This document shows positions 34,360 through 42,148 of a stretch of DNA of 64,000 bases, one piece after another. The stretch is from Haloferax marisrubri (GTDB taxonomy: Archaea; Halobacteriota; Halobacteria; Halobacteriales; Haloferacaceae): NCBI RefSeq assembly GCF_001469875.2, contig NZ_LOPW02000005.1:124001-188000 (forward strand), given 5' to 3'. The position numbers and the translations under genes were made by a program. The notes below the pieces were generated by a model. That model made no database searches. It had not been told where the DNA came from and saw only the letters and a program-made list of their open reading frames with translations. Each line of letters starts with the position of its first letter. The stretch's first letter is position 1.

Positions 34360-35367
34360 ATGACTGAACTCGTCTCGACGACACCGGGACTGTATCCCCT
34401 CCCGGATTGGGCGAAACAGGAGCTTTCCGACCTCAAGGGCCACCAGAAACACGACCTCATCTCCGGTAACGAGGGCGCGGACATCGTGGGCGCGTACGAC
34501 CGCGCCCGCGAGGAAGTCGTCTCCGAACAGACCGATGCCGGCCTCGACCGCGTCGTCGAGGGGCAACTCCGCTGGGACGACATGCTCGCGCACCCGTTGA
34601 CGGTCCACGAGAACGTCGAGACCGGCGGCATCGTCCGCTACTACGACAACAACAACTTCTACCGCGACCCGCAGGTCCGCGGCGAACTCACCTTCTCCGG
34701 CGACGTCGCGGCCGAACTCGACGCCACCGCCGACCTCCTCGGCGACGAGTCGCTGCAGGCGGTCCTCCCCGGTCCGTACTCGCTTTCGGACCTCGCCACG
34801 GACGAGCACTACGGTGACGAGGCCGACTTCCTCGACGCCGTGAGCGAGTTCCTCGCGGGCGAAGTCGACGCCTTCCCGGAACACGAGACGCTGTTCCTCC
34901 TCGAACCCTCGCTCGTGTTCTCGCCGCCGGGCGAGGACGTCGACGAGCGCGTCCCCGAGGCAATCTCCGCCGTCTCCGACGCGACCGACGCCGACGTGGT
35001 CGTCCACACCTACTGGGGCGCGCTCGACGAGAAGGTCTACGCGCACCTCATGGACGCCGACGTGGACGCCATCGGCTTCGACTTCGTCGCCGGCGACCGC
35101 GACCAGACGCTCTACAACGTCAACGAGTACGGCACGAAAGACGACATCGCCCTGGGTCTCGTCGACGGCCAGAACACGCTGGTCGAAGACCCCGCGACGG
35201 TCCGCGAGCGCGTCGAGTGGACCCTCGACAACATCCAGAGCCAGACGTTCGACACCGCCTACGTGACCTCCAACACCGAACTGTTCTACCTGCCGGAGAA
35301 CCGCGCGACGGAGAAGCTCGCCGCCCTCGCGGCCGCCACCGAGGACGAACTGGAGGTGGAAGCATGA
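34360..35367 (+). CDS. MetE-like protein lacking zinc ligands (upstream half of pair)
   Basis: 335 residues, cobalamin-independent methionine synthase / URO-D superfamily barrel. It aligns in overall layout with the downstream protein (LPGPYSLSDLATDEHYGDEADF, and VVHTYWGAL), but the zinc-binding pattern is broken: the His-x-Cys of MetE is His-Thr-Tyr and the C-terminal Cys region reads VTSNTELFYLP. It therefore probably does not activate homocysteine by itself and may be a structural or substrate-binding partner. ATG at 34360 is preferred over an immediately upstream GTG. It overlaps the next gene by four bases. Confidence 0.85.
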   Translation: MTELVSTTPGLYPLPDWAKQELSDLKGHQKHDLISGNEGADIVGAYDRAREEVVSEQTDAGLDRVVEGQLRWDDMLAHPLTVHENVETGGIVRYYDNNNFYRDPQVRGELTFSGDVAAELDATADLLGDESLQAVLPGPYSLSDLATDEHYGDEADFLDAVSEFLAGEVDAFPEHETLFLLEPSLVFSPPGEDVDERVPEAISAVSDATDADVVVHTYWGALDEKVYAHLMDADVDAIGFDFVAGDRDQTLYNVNEYGTKDDIALGLVDGQNTLVEDPATVRERVEWTLDNIQSQTFDTAYVTSNTELFYLPENRATEKLAALAAATEDELEVEA

Positions 35368-36437
35368 GCCGCGACGCCGAGAACCGCGAGCAGTTCCGCC
35401 CCGACGGCCACGACAACGAGCACTTCCTGCTCACCACCGTCGTCGGCTCCTACCCGAAGCCCAAGTGGCTCAACCGCGCCAACGACCTCGCGGAGGACCC
35501 CGACTCCAAGTTCACGCAGGAGCACCTCCACGAGGCCCACGACGACGCCTGTCGCGTCATCACCCACGAGCACGAGCGCTCCGGCCTCGACACCGTCGTC
35601 GACGGCGAGATGCGCCGCGAGGAGATGGTCGAGTACTTCGCCCACCGCATCCCCGGCTACGAGTTCAACGGCCCGGTGAAGGTGTGGGGTCACAACTACT
35701 TCGACAAGCCCTCTGTCGTCGGCGAGGTCGAGTACGACGAACCGTGGCTGGTCGACGAGTTCGAGTTCACGAGCGACGTGGCCTCCAAGCCCGTCAAGGT
35801 GCCCATCACGGGCCCCTACACGCTCGCGAGCTGGTCGTTCAACGAGCACTACGACTCCGAGGCGGACCTCGCGTACGCGCTGGCCGACCTCGTCAACGAG
35901 GAAATCGAAAAGCTCGTCGAGGCGGGCGCGACCTACATCCAGATCGACGAGCCCGCGCTGGCGACGACGCCGGACGACCACGCCATCGTCGGCGAGTGTC
36001 TCGAACGCATCGTCGCGGGCATCTCCGACGAGGTCCGCATCGGCCTTCACGTCTGTTACGGCGACTACTCGCGTATCTACCCCGAACTCAACGACTACCC
36101 CATCGACGAGTTCGACGTGGAACTCTGCAACGGCGGCTACGAGCAGATAGACGTGTTCACCGACCCCGAGTTCGAACCGGACCTCGCGCTCGGCGTCGTG
36201 GACGTTCACACCGCCGAAGTCGAGACCGTCGAGGAGATTAAAGAGAACATCAAGCAGGGCCTGAAGGTCGTCCCGCCGGAGAAGCTCACCGTCTCGCCCG
36301 ACTGCGGCGTGAAGCTCCTCCCCCGCGAGGTCGCCTACCAGAAGATGGAGAACATGGTTCAGGCCGCCCGTGAGGTCGAAGCCGAACTCGACGCCGGCGA
36401 AATCGACCTCGACGCGCCCGTTCCGCAGGCCGACTGA
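35364..36437 (+). CDS. metE: Core methionine synthase, cobalamin-independent type
   Basis: 357 residues, corresponding to the C-terminal catalytic half of bacterial MetE; the N-terminal half is missing, as is usual in archaea. Zinc ligands are visible: HVCYGDY near residue 230, the Glu in VELCNGGYEQ, and the Cys in SPDCGVKLLP. QIDEPALA near residue 196 also fits. It transfers a methyl group to homocysteine; the methyl donor in archaea may be a corrinoid protein. Forms a coupled operon with the degenerate upstream paralogue. A T7 run follows 28 bases downstream. Confidence 0.92.
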   Translation: MSRDAENREQFRPDGHDNEHFLLTTVVGSYPKPKWLNRANDLAEDPDSKFTQEHLHEAHDDACRVITHEHERSGLDTVVDGEMRREEMVEYFAHRIPGYEFNGPVKVWGHNYFDKPSVVGEVEYDEPWLVDEFEFTSDVASKPVKVPITGPYTLASWSFNEHYDSEADLAYALADLVNEEIEKLVEAGATYIQIDEPALATTPDDHAIVGECLERIVAGISDEVRIGLHVCYGDYSRIYPELNDYPIDEFDVELCNGGYEQIDVFTDPEFEPDLALGVVDVHTAEVETVEEIKENIKQGLKVVPPEKLTVSPDCGVKLLPREVAYQKMENMVQAAREVEAELDAGEIDLDAPVPQAD

Positions 36438-36464
36438 GCGACCCGACCCGTAGCTCCCCGTTCG

Positions 36465-36471
36465 TTTTTTT
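36465..36471 (+). terminator. T7 run after metE
   Basis: TTTTTTT 28 bases after the stop codon, the clearest U-rich terminator in the window. Confidence 0.5.
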
Positions 36472-36580
36472 GTAGCCGCATCGAGCCCCGAGTCTCTCGA
36501 CCGCGCTCTCGCCGCCGTGAGTGTCACGGTTCCCGCCACGTGAAATAAATGTTAACGCACCACATGGCGTATCGCTCAGT

Positions 36581-37108
36581 ATGGGCACCGAATCAGTCGC
36601 ACCGACGCGGACGAACGTCGAACTGTGCCGCCGATACGTCGAGGAGTTCGTCAACGAGGGCGACGCGACGGCGGCCGAGGAGTTGGTCCACGAGGACGTC
36701 ATCACTCACCAGTTGGGCGTCAACGCCGACAGAGTAGGGAGGGACGCGCTGGTCGACCAGATACTCGGCTTCCGCGGGGCGGTCCCCGACTGGCACCTCG
36801 CGGTCGAAGACGCGGTCGGCGAGGGCGACCGGGTGATGATGCGACTCACGGCGCGGGGGACGCCGCAGGAGCCGTGGGGGAACCTCGTCCCGACCGGGAA
36901 GTCGTTCGAGCAACCGGCGTTCTTCGTCTTCCGCCTCGAAGACGGTCGCATCGTCGAGCAGTGGAACCTCGTGAACCTGATGGGAATCGCGCGCCAGCTC
37001 GGCTTGCTCCCGCCGGGACCGCGGGTCATCGCCAAGGTGGCGGCCCAGCGCATTCGGTCGCGCCTCGGCGGCGGTCGGCGACGCGCCCGGGCCGACGGCC
37101 CGAAGTAG
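36581..37108 (+). CDS. SnoaL-like / ester cyclase family protein
   Basis: 175 residues, nuclear-transport-factor-2-like cone fold. The pattern LCRRYVEEFVNEGDATAAEELVHEDVITHQ, the segment VPDWHLAVEDAVGEGDRVMMRL and FRLEDGRIVEQWNLVNLMGI are typical of the SnoaL-like ester cyclase group found in many metabolic contexts. A Lys/Arg-rich tail follows. TATA-like AAATAAAT lies ~35 bases before the ATG. No substrate can be assigned, and neighbours give no hint. Confidence 0.82.
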   Translation: MGTESVAPTRTNVELCRRYVEEFVNEGDATAAEELVHEDVITHQLGVNADRVGRDALVDQILGFRGAVPDWHLAVEDAVGEGDRVMMRLTARGTPQEPWGNLVPTGKSFEQPAFFVFRLEDGRIVEQWNLVNLMGIARQLGLLPPGPRVIAKVAAQRIRSRLGGGRRRARADGPK

Positions 37109-37109
37109 G

Positions 37110-37682
37110 TTAGACGCGCTCGGTCTCGAACGAGCGTTCCCGAGTCGCGTCGTCTCCAACGTCGGAACCACCGAGTCCACGGTTGCCCCCGCCTCCGACG
37201 CGCCATCCGCCGTCGGAACCGCGCACTAGCGGAAGCTCCGCGCCCACGGCGTCCGAAATCTCTTCGGGGGCCACGTCGCACACCGCGGCGATGCGCTCGA
37301 ATCGCGAGCCGCCGGTCAGTGCCTCGGGAACCGGCACCCAGACGGTCGCGGTCCGGTCGTCGGGCGTCGCGAGCGCGAGGTCGAGTCGCACGCCGTCTCG
37401 TCGGGAGAACCGGGCGAGCCCGCTCGCGCCGCGCCGCCGCTCGGGGACGACGTTCGTGACGACGCCCGAATCGACGTGGTCGAGCGCGCGCAGGCCGGCC
37501 ACGCGGAGTTCCACGTCGCGGATGTCGGTCGGGCCGAGAACGACCGGTCGCACGAGCGTCGAGAGCGTCGCCGCCAGTCGCGCGGCCGTCCACGCCGCCA
37601 CCGCGGTCGCGCCGAGCATCGCCACCGCGCCGACGACGAACAGCGTCGCGAGCGCGAGGAGTACGAGTTCCACTTCGACCAT
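37110..37682 (-). CDS. Membrane-anchored protein of unknown function
   Basis: 190 residues. One hydrophobic N-terminal helix (about residues 5-30) anchors a soluble domain with VLGPTDIRDVELRVAGLRAL and a C-terminal Gly/Asp/Glu-rich tail. No motif or family recognised. It is convergent with the SnoaL-like gene, with stop codons one base apart. The next gene upstream on this strand is about 210 bases away. Confidence 0.65.
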   Translation of the reverse strand: MVEVELVLLALATLFVVGAVAMLGATAVAAWTAARLAATLSTLVRPVVLGPTDIRDVELRVAGLRALDHVDSGVVTNVVPERRRGASGLARFSRRDGVRLDLALATPDDRTATVWVPVPEALTGGSRFERIAAVCDVAPEEISDAVGAELPLVRGSDGGWRVGGGGNRGLGGSDVGDDATRERSFETERV

Positions 37683-37896
37683 GTGACACGTTTCGCCGGG
37701 CGACGAGAAAACCGTTGTTCGCCGCGCGGTGGACGGTCAGGTCGCGGTGACGGTCGTCACCGGCCGCGGATGACCGGTGGTAGAACCCCGCACACCGAAC
37801 CGACGAGAACGCCCTCTCGGCGGCTGGAGCGCGGACGAGAGGGGGACGTGGCCGTCGCTCCTCTCGGAAGAAAGCGTGAGAACCGCGAGACGAGAC

Positions 37897-38361
37897 TTAC
37901 TCGTAGAGCCAGGTCTCGTCGACGCGCTCGTAGTCGACGAGTTCGTCCTCGTCGAAGAAGAGCGCGATTTCGCGCTCGTTCGCGCCCTCGTCCTCGTGGT
38001 CGGAGCCGTGGATGACGTTCCGACCGAGGTCGAGACCGTAGTCACCGCGGATGGTGCCGGGTGCGGACTCTGCGGGGTCCGTCTCGCCCATCATGCGGCG
38101 GACCTGTCGCGTCGCGTCCTGACCTTCCCAGACCATCGCGAAGACGGGACCGGACGTGATGAAGTCGACGAGACCCTCGAAGAAGGGCTTGCCCTCGTGC
38201 TCGCCGTAGTGGTCGTGGGCGAGCTCCTCGTCGATCTGCATGAACTTGCCGCCGACCATCTTCAGACCGCGGTCCTCGAAGCGGGAGACGATGTCTCCGA
38301 TGAGGCCGCGCTGGACGCCGTCGGGCTTGACCATCACGAAGGTGCGCTCTGCGTCGGACAT
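37897..38361 (-). CDS. ndk: Nucleoside diphosphate kinase
   Basis: 154 residues, standard NDK length; transfers gamma-phosphate between nucleotides via a phosphohistidine. Active-site His in [20 protein letters not shown]-terminal [16 protein letters not shown], and [20 protein letters not shown] are diagnostic. Last gene of the rpl7ae-rps28e-rpl24e-ndk operon, a conserved archaeal order, overlapping rpl24e by one base. Confidence 0.96.
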   Translation of the reverse strand: MSDAERTFVMVKPDGVQRGLIGDIVSRFEDRGLKMVGGKFMQIDEELAHDHYGEHEGKPFFEGLVDFITSGPVFAMVWEGQDATRQVRRMMGETDPAESAPGTIRGDYGLDLGRNVIHGSDHEDEGANEREIALFFDEDELVDYERVDETWLYE

Positions 38362-38561
38362 CAGTTGTCCTCCGCCTTGCCGCTCGCGCGGCGGCCGGCC
38401 TCCGTCCACTCGAGGTCGCGGGCCTCGCGGCCGAGGAAGTAGTTCTTCTCGGCCTTCGAGTCCTTGAAGTGGAGGATGGTACCGTCGGTCTTGACGTACA
38501 TCGTGCCCGTGCCGGGCTCGATCTCTTCACCGCTGTAGTCGCACGTGCGCTTCTCGACCAT
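38361..38561 (-). CDS. rpl24e: 50S ribosomal protein L24e (eL24), zinc site degenerate
   Basis: 66 residues. The fold is clear: [17 protein letters not shown], then [20 protein letters not shown]. Related proteins such as Haloarcula L24e bind zinc through two Cys pairs. Here only C7 remains; the other three positions read S10, K33 and A37, so zinc cannot be bound. The reading frame is intact and lies in its normal operon, so the protein is presumably functional without metal. Confidence 0.94.
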   Translation of the reverse strand: MVEKRTCDYSGEEIEPGTGTMYVKTDGTILHFKDSKAEKNYFLGREARDLEWTEAGRRASGKAEDN

Positions 38562-38563
38562 TG

Positions 38564-38788
38564 TTACTGCCCTCCGATGGAGTCGGCGTCACGCTGGGTC
38601 TCGCGGAGCTGGAGGATGTCGCCCTCGCGGACGGGACCCAGCACGTTTCGCGTGATGATACGGCCCTGGTTGGAGCCTTCGCGGATGCGGCACTTGACCT
38701 GCATGGCCTCGCCGTGCATCCCAGTCTTTCCAACGACTTCGATGACTTCGGCAGGCGTCGAGTCGCTGGCTTGTTCGTCCGCGCTCAT
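38564..38788 (-). CDS. rps28e: 30S ribosomal protein S28e (eS28)
   Basis: 74 residues, an OB-fold protein in the small-subunit head near the E-site mRNA exit. Recognised by [20 protein letters not shown] and [18 protein letters not shown] and by the conserved terminal [11 protein letters not shown]. Two bases before rpl24e, six after rpl7ae. Confidence 0.97.
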   Translation of the reverse strand: MSADEQASDSTPAEVIEVVGKTGMHGEAMQVKCRIREGSNQGRIITRNVLGPVREGDILQLRETQRDADSIGGQ

Positions 38789-38794
38789 GGTCGG

Positions 38795-39157
38795 TTATCG
38801 AAGGTCCTCGACCTTAGTCGCGATGTCCTCGACATCGTCGGACGCGTCGCCGGCGTCGACGATGGCGGCCGCGGCACTACCGACTTCGAGGCCGGCGGCG
38901 TGACCGATGTCGTCCTGCGTCTCGACGAAGATGAACGGAATGCCCTTCTCGTCGGCGAGTTCGGGCAGGTGCATGACGATCTCCTCGGGGGAGACGTCTT
39001 CCGCGATGAGGACGAGCTGGGCGTTGCCCCGCTCGATGGACTTGGTCGTTTCGTTGGTTCCTTTCTTCACGATACCAGTATCTCGGGCGACCTCGAGCGC
39101 CTCGACGGCGCTGTCAGCGAGGTCGGCCGGTACGTCGAAGTCTACGTAAACAGCCAT
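38795..39157 (-). CDS. rpl7ae: 50S ribosomal protein L7Ae (kink-turn binding protein)
   Basis: 120 residues. L7Ae binds kink-turns in 23S rRNA, box C/D and H/ACA guide RNAs and RNase P RNA. The RNA-binding motif is in [21 protein letters not shown] near residue 30, and the loop selecting the kink-turn is [19 protein letters not shown] near residue 75. It has an unusually long leader (about 120 bases) holding a candidate kink-turn, and a Shine-Dalgarno-like AGGTGA seven bases before the ATG. First gene of its operon. Confidence 0.97.
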   Translation of the reverse strand: MAVYVDFDVPADLADSAVEALEVARDTGIVKKGTNETTKSIERGNAQLVLIAEDVSPEEIVMHLPELADEKGIPFIFVETQDDIGHAAGLEVGSAAAAIVDAGDASDDVEDIATKVEDLR

Positions 39158-39193
39158 TGTTGTTCACCTATATCCTGCTCGCGGGCTCGACTC

Positions 39194-39254
39194 CCTCGCC
39201 GGTATCACACCGGTCGGTCGGTCGCGACCGGTCAACGATTTCCCTACGGCGAGG
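39194..39254 (-). promoter_or_regulatory. Candidate kink-turn in the rpl7ae leader
   Basis: Read as RNA (minus strand). Outer stem CCUCGCCG/CGGCGAGG (39247-39254 with 39194-39201). Short NC stem GU/AC (39235-39236 with 39202-39203). Then U-G-A opposite G-A-U (39232-39234 with 39204-39206), giving sheared G-A and A-G pairs plus a U-U pair. A three-base bulge UGU (39207-39209) and a seven-pair C stem CCGGUCG/CGACCGG (39225-39231 with 39210-39216) complete it. This is the standard kink-turn layout of L7Ae sites. A ten-base bulge separates the NC and outer stems. Confidence 0.62.
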
Positions 39255-39303
39255 AGGTTCATCAACCCCGGACAGGCTGTAACCACTCTTTGCTCCGGCC
39301 CCC

Positions 39304-39310
39304 ATAAAAG
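39304..39310 (-). promoter_or_regulatory. TATA box of the rpl7ae operon
   Basis: CTTTTAT on the minus strand; the next plausible start of transcription is near 39280, about 120 bases ahead of the ATG. No nearer TATA box is seen, so the mRNA has a long leader. Confidence 0.5.
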
Positions 39311-39529
39311 CGCTTTCAAAATCGTAGCGCCGTGCGACGCGTCCGCACGACCCGCGAATCGCCCGATTTCTCGCCGACTACAGCGCCCCGAATCACCGTG
39401 TCGATTGCTCACATAACTCACTTTCAGCGGGGTGTGACGCCCCACCAAAACCACCGCTGTGCCGACCGGGTTGCTGGTCGCTCGCACCCGACCGAAGGAA
39501 GTGAATAGCCGCGCCGGCGTATCCATCCC

Positions 39530-41794
39530 ATGACCAGACTCGGCGACGACCCCGACGTCGAGGCGCTCGCCGCCGCCCGCCGCGAGGAGGCGCTGGCGAC
39601 GAACCAGCGACGCCTCCTCGTCCTCGCCGGCGACCGGGACGCCGGCATCGACGCCGCCTTCGACGCGGTCCGCGGGGCCGACGTGCCCGACGACGAGGTG
39701 ACGTTCGTCACCGCCCGGGAGGGTTTTCGCTTCCACCGCGTCGAACCGAAGCGCGCCTCGTCGCTCCTCGGGACGACCCGGACGCTCGTCGTCCTCGACG
39801 CCCACGAGGAGTTCTCGGCGAACGCGCTCGGCCGCGTCGCCGGCGCGGTCGACGGCGGCGGCCTGCTCGTTTTGCTCACCCCCTCTCTCGACGAGTGGGC
39901 GGTCCGCCGCGACTCCTTCGACGAGCGATTGGCCGTCCCGCCCTTTTCCGTCGGCGACGTGACCGGCCGCTTCCGCGGCCGACTCGTCTCGACGCTCCGG
40001 GACCACCCCGGCGTCGCTCTCGTGGACCTCGATTCGGGGACCGTCGAGCGCGACGGCGCGTACCGACAGGGAATCAGTTTCGACGCCGCCCCACCGCGGG
40101 TGCCGAGAGAGAAAGACCGCCGGTTCCCGCGGCGCGCCTACGAGAACTGCCTCACCGCCGACCAGTCCGACGCGCTCGCTGCCCTCGAAGCCCTGTCCGA
40201 ACCGGGAACCGCCGTCGTCGTGGAGGCCGACCGCGGCCGCGGGAAGTCGAGCGCCGCGGGCCTCGCCGCCGGAAGCCTCGCGGCCGAGGGCGCGGACGTG
40301 GTCGTGACCGCGCCCGGAAAGCGAAACGCCGCCGAGGTGTTCGCCCGCGCCGAGCGACTCCTCTCCGAACTCGACGCGCTCCGTGAGGGCGGCGCGGACG
40401 ACTTCGATATCGTGTCCGAACGCGGCGGTCGGGTCCGCTACGTCCCGCCGACCGAGGCTGGCGACGTGGCGGCCGACGCCGACGCGCTCGTCGTGGACGA
40501 GGCGGCCGCCCTGCCCGTCAGGCTCCTCGAATCGTTCCTCGCCGCGCCCGCGGTCGCCTTCTGTACGACCGTCCGCGGCTACGAGGGCGCGGGTCGCGGC
40601 TTCGCCGTCCGCTTCCGCGACCGCCTCGACGACGCGGACCGCGAGGTGACCGACGCGCGCCTCGACGACCCGATTCGCTACGCCGCCGGCGACCCCGTCG
40701 AGTCGTGGACGTTCCGCGCGCTCCTCCTCGACGCCCGGCCCCCGGTGGACCAACTCGTCGCGGACGCGACGCCGGAGTCCGCGTCCTACCGGGCGCTTTC
40801 GCCCGACGACCTACTGGCGGACGAGCACCTGTTGCGCGAAGCGTTCGGTCTGCTCGTCCTCGCGCACTACCGGACCGAGCCGGACGACCTCGCTCGCCTC
40901 CTCGACGCCCCGAACCTGACGCTCCGGGCGCTCACCCACGATGGGCGCGTCGTCTCGGTCGCGCTCCTCGCGCGCGAGGGCGGCCTCGACGCCGACACCC
41001 GCCGGCACATGTACGACGGCGGCCGCATCCGCGGGAACATGCTCCCCGACGTGTTCACGAGTCAACTCCGCGACGAGGACGCGGGCGTCCCCGTCGGCTA
41101 CCGCGTGATGCGTATCGCCACTCACCACGCGGTCCGGTCGTCGGGCCTCGGCTCGCGGCTCCTCTCGGAGATACGCGACGAGTTCGCGGGCGACGCGGAC
41201 TACCTCGGCGTCGGCTTCGGCGCGACGCCCGAACTCCTCTCGTTTTGGCGCGACAACGGCTACGGCACGGTCCACCTCTCGACCACCAGAAACGACACCA
41301 GCGGCGAGTACTCGGCGCTCATGATGCGCCCCCTGTCGCCCGCCGGCCGCGACCTCCGCGACCGCCACGCGGCGTGGTTCCGCGGCCGCGTCGGCGACGT
41401 GCTCGGCGACGCCCTCTTGGACCTCGACGCCGACGTGGCGCGGGCCGCCCTCGCCGCCGTCGATACCGCCGCCGAACCGGACCTCTCCGAGTACGAGTGG
41501 CGCGTCGTCGTCGGCGCGTCCTACGGCCCGGGGCTCTACACGACCGCGCCCGGCGCGTTCCGGCGACTCGGACTCGCGCACCTCACGAATCCGGGCCGGG
41601 CCTCGCTCACGCCCAGAGAGGAACGATTGCTCGTCCGCAAGGTCCTCCAGACGCGGCCGTGGGACGCCGTCGCCGACGAACTCGACTTCCACTCGACCGC
41701 GGGGGCCATGCGCGCGCTCGGCGACGCCTACGAACCGCTCGTGGACGAGTACGGCACCGACGCGGCCCGCGAGGAACGCGATCGATTCCGGTGA
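39530..41794 (+). CDS. tmcA: tRNA(Met) cytidine acetyltransferase TmcA
   Basis: 754 residues. Makes N4-acetylcytidine in tRNA (and in archaea possibly other RNAs) using ATP and acetyl-CoA. An N-terminal DUF1726-type domain is followed by an RNA helicase-like module with P-loop EADRGRGKSSAAGLAAG near residue 235 and VDEAAALPV near 323. A GNAT acetyltransferase domain follows (YRVMRIATHHAVRSSGLGSRLL, near residue 523), and then a C-terminal tRNA-binding region. Divergent from rpl7ae. Confidence 0.95.
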   Translation: MTRLGDDPDVEALAAARREEALATNQRRLLVLAGDRDAGIDAAFDAVRGADVPDDEVTFVTAREGFRFHRVEPKRASSLLGTTRTLVVLDAHEEFSANALGRVAGAVDGGGLLVLLTPSLDEWAVRRDSFDERLAVPPFSVGDVTGRFRGRLVSTLRDHPGVALVDLDSGTVERDGAYRQGISFDAAPPRVPREKDRRFPRRAYENCLTADQSDALAALEALSEPGTAVVVEADRGRGKSSAAGLAAGSLAAEGADVVVTAPGKRNAAEVFARAERLLSELDALREGGADDFDIVSERGGRVRYVPPTEAGDVAADADALVVDEAAALPVRLLESFLAAPAVAFCTTVRGYEGAGRGFAVRFRDRLDDADREVTDARLDDPIRYAAGDPVESWTFRALLLDARPPVDQLVADATPESASYRALSPDDLLADEHLLREAFGLLVLAHYRTEPDDLARLLDAPNLTLRALTHDGRVVSVALLAREGGLDADTRRHMYDGGRIRGNMLPDVFTSQLRDEDAGVPVGYRVMRIATHHAVRSSGLGSRLLSEIRDEFAGDADYLGVGFGATPELLSFWRDNGYGTVHLSTTRNDTSGEYSALMMRPLSPAGRDLRDRHAAWFRGRVGDVLGDALLDLDADVARAALAAVDTAAEPDLSEYEWRVVVGASYGPGLYTTAPGAFRRLGLAHLTNPGRASLTPREERLLVRKVLQTRPWDAVADELDFHSTAGAMRALGDAYEPLVDEYGTDAAREERDRFR

Positions 41795-41872
41795 CACCCG
41801 CCCGAGGAGCGGCCGAGTCGCAGTCGCTCGCCCGCCGACACACCGATAGTCGTCGGAGCCGACGCTCTCCGT

Positions 41873-42037
41873 ATGGCCGAGTGTAGCGAACCCGACTGCG
41901 AGAACGTCGCGGCGGTCAGGCTCTACGTGCCGTGGGACGCCGACAGGAACGTCTGTACGGCCCACGCGAGAGCGCTCGTTCAGCAGGACGGCGTCGTCGC
42001 CGAACCCCTCGACGGGGCCGAAGACGACTGGTCGTAA
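41873..42037 (+). CDS. 54-residue putative zinc-binding micro-protein
   Basis: 54 residues beginning MAECSEPDCENVAAVRLYVP, then VCTAHARALVQQDG, ending with a short acidic tail. Potential metal ligands C4, C9, C28 and H31 make a C-x4-C-x18-C-x2-H site. The small size, ligands and codon use like its neighbours support a real gene. It follows tmcA by 78 bases on the same strand. Function unknown; similar short zinc proteins are abundant in haloarchaea. Confidence 0.75.
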   Translation: MAECSEPDCENVAAVRLYVPWDADRNVCTAHARALVQQDGVVAEPLDGAEDDWS

Positions 42038-42148
42038 GTCGGCCGGCCGGAGCGACCCGTCGCGGATGGGGAGCCGCGAACCCACGCGCCGCTGGTCGGG
42101 GGAGACGCCGCGCAGAAATTCGGGATTAGGAGTGAGGCGAGTCCGCGC

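Larger units (their letters stand above)
39158..39529. other. Divergent control region between rpl7ae and tmcA
   Basis: 372 bases without a gene. It contains the rpl7ae leader with the candidate kink-turn, the minus-strand TATA box near 39304, and a weak plus-strand TATA-like GTGAATAGC about 25 bases before tmcA. The middle (39311-39440) holds nothing else that I can interpret. Confidence 0.7.

Noticed and set aside
39240-39275. Kink-turn using the UGAUGA (box C-like) segment of the rpl7ae leader
   Set aside because: The UGAUGA has no matching CUGA or GA strand at the right spacing and the NC stem does not form. The alternative using UGA/GAU at 39204-39234 is much better.
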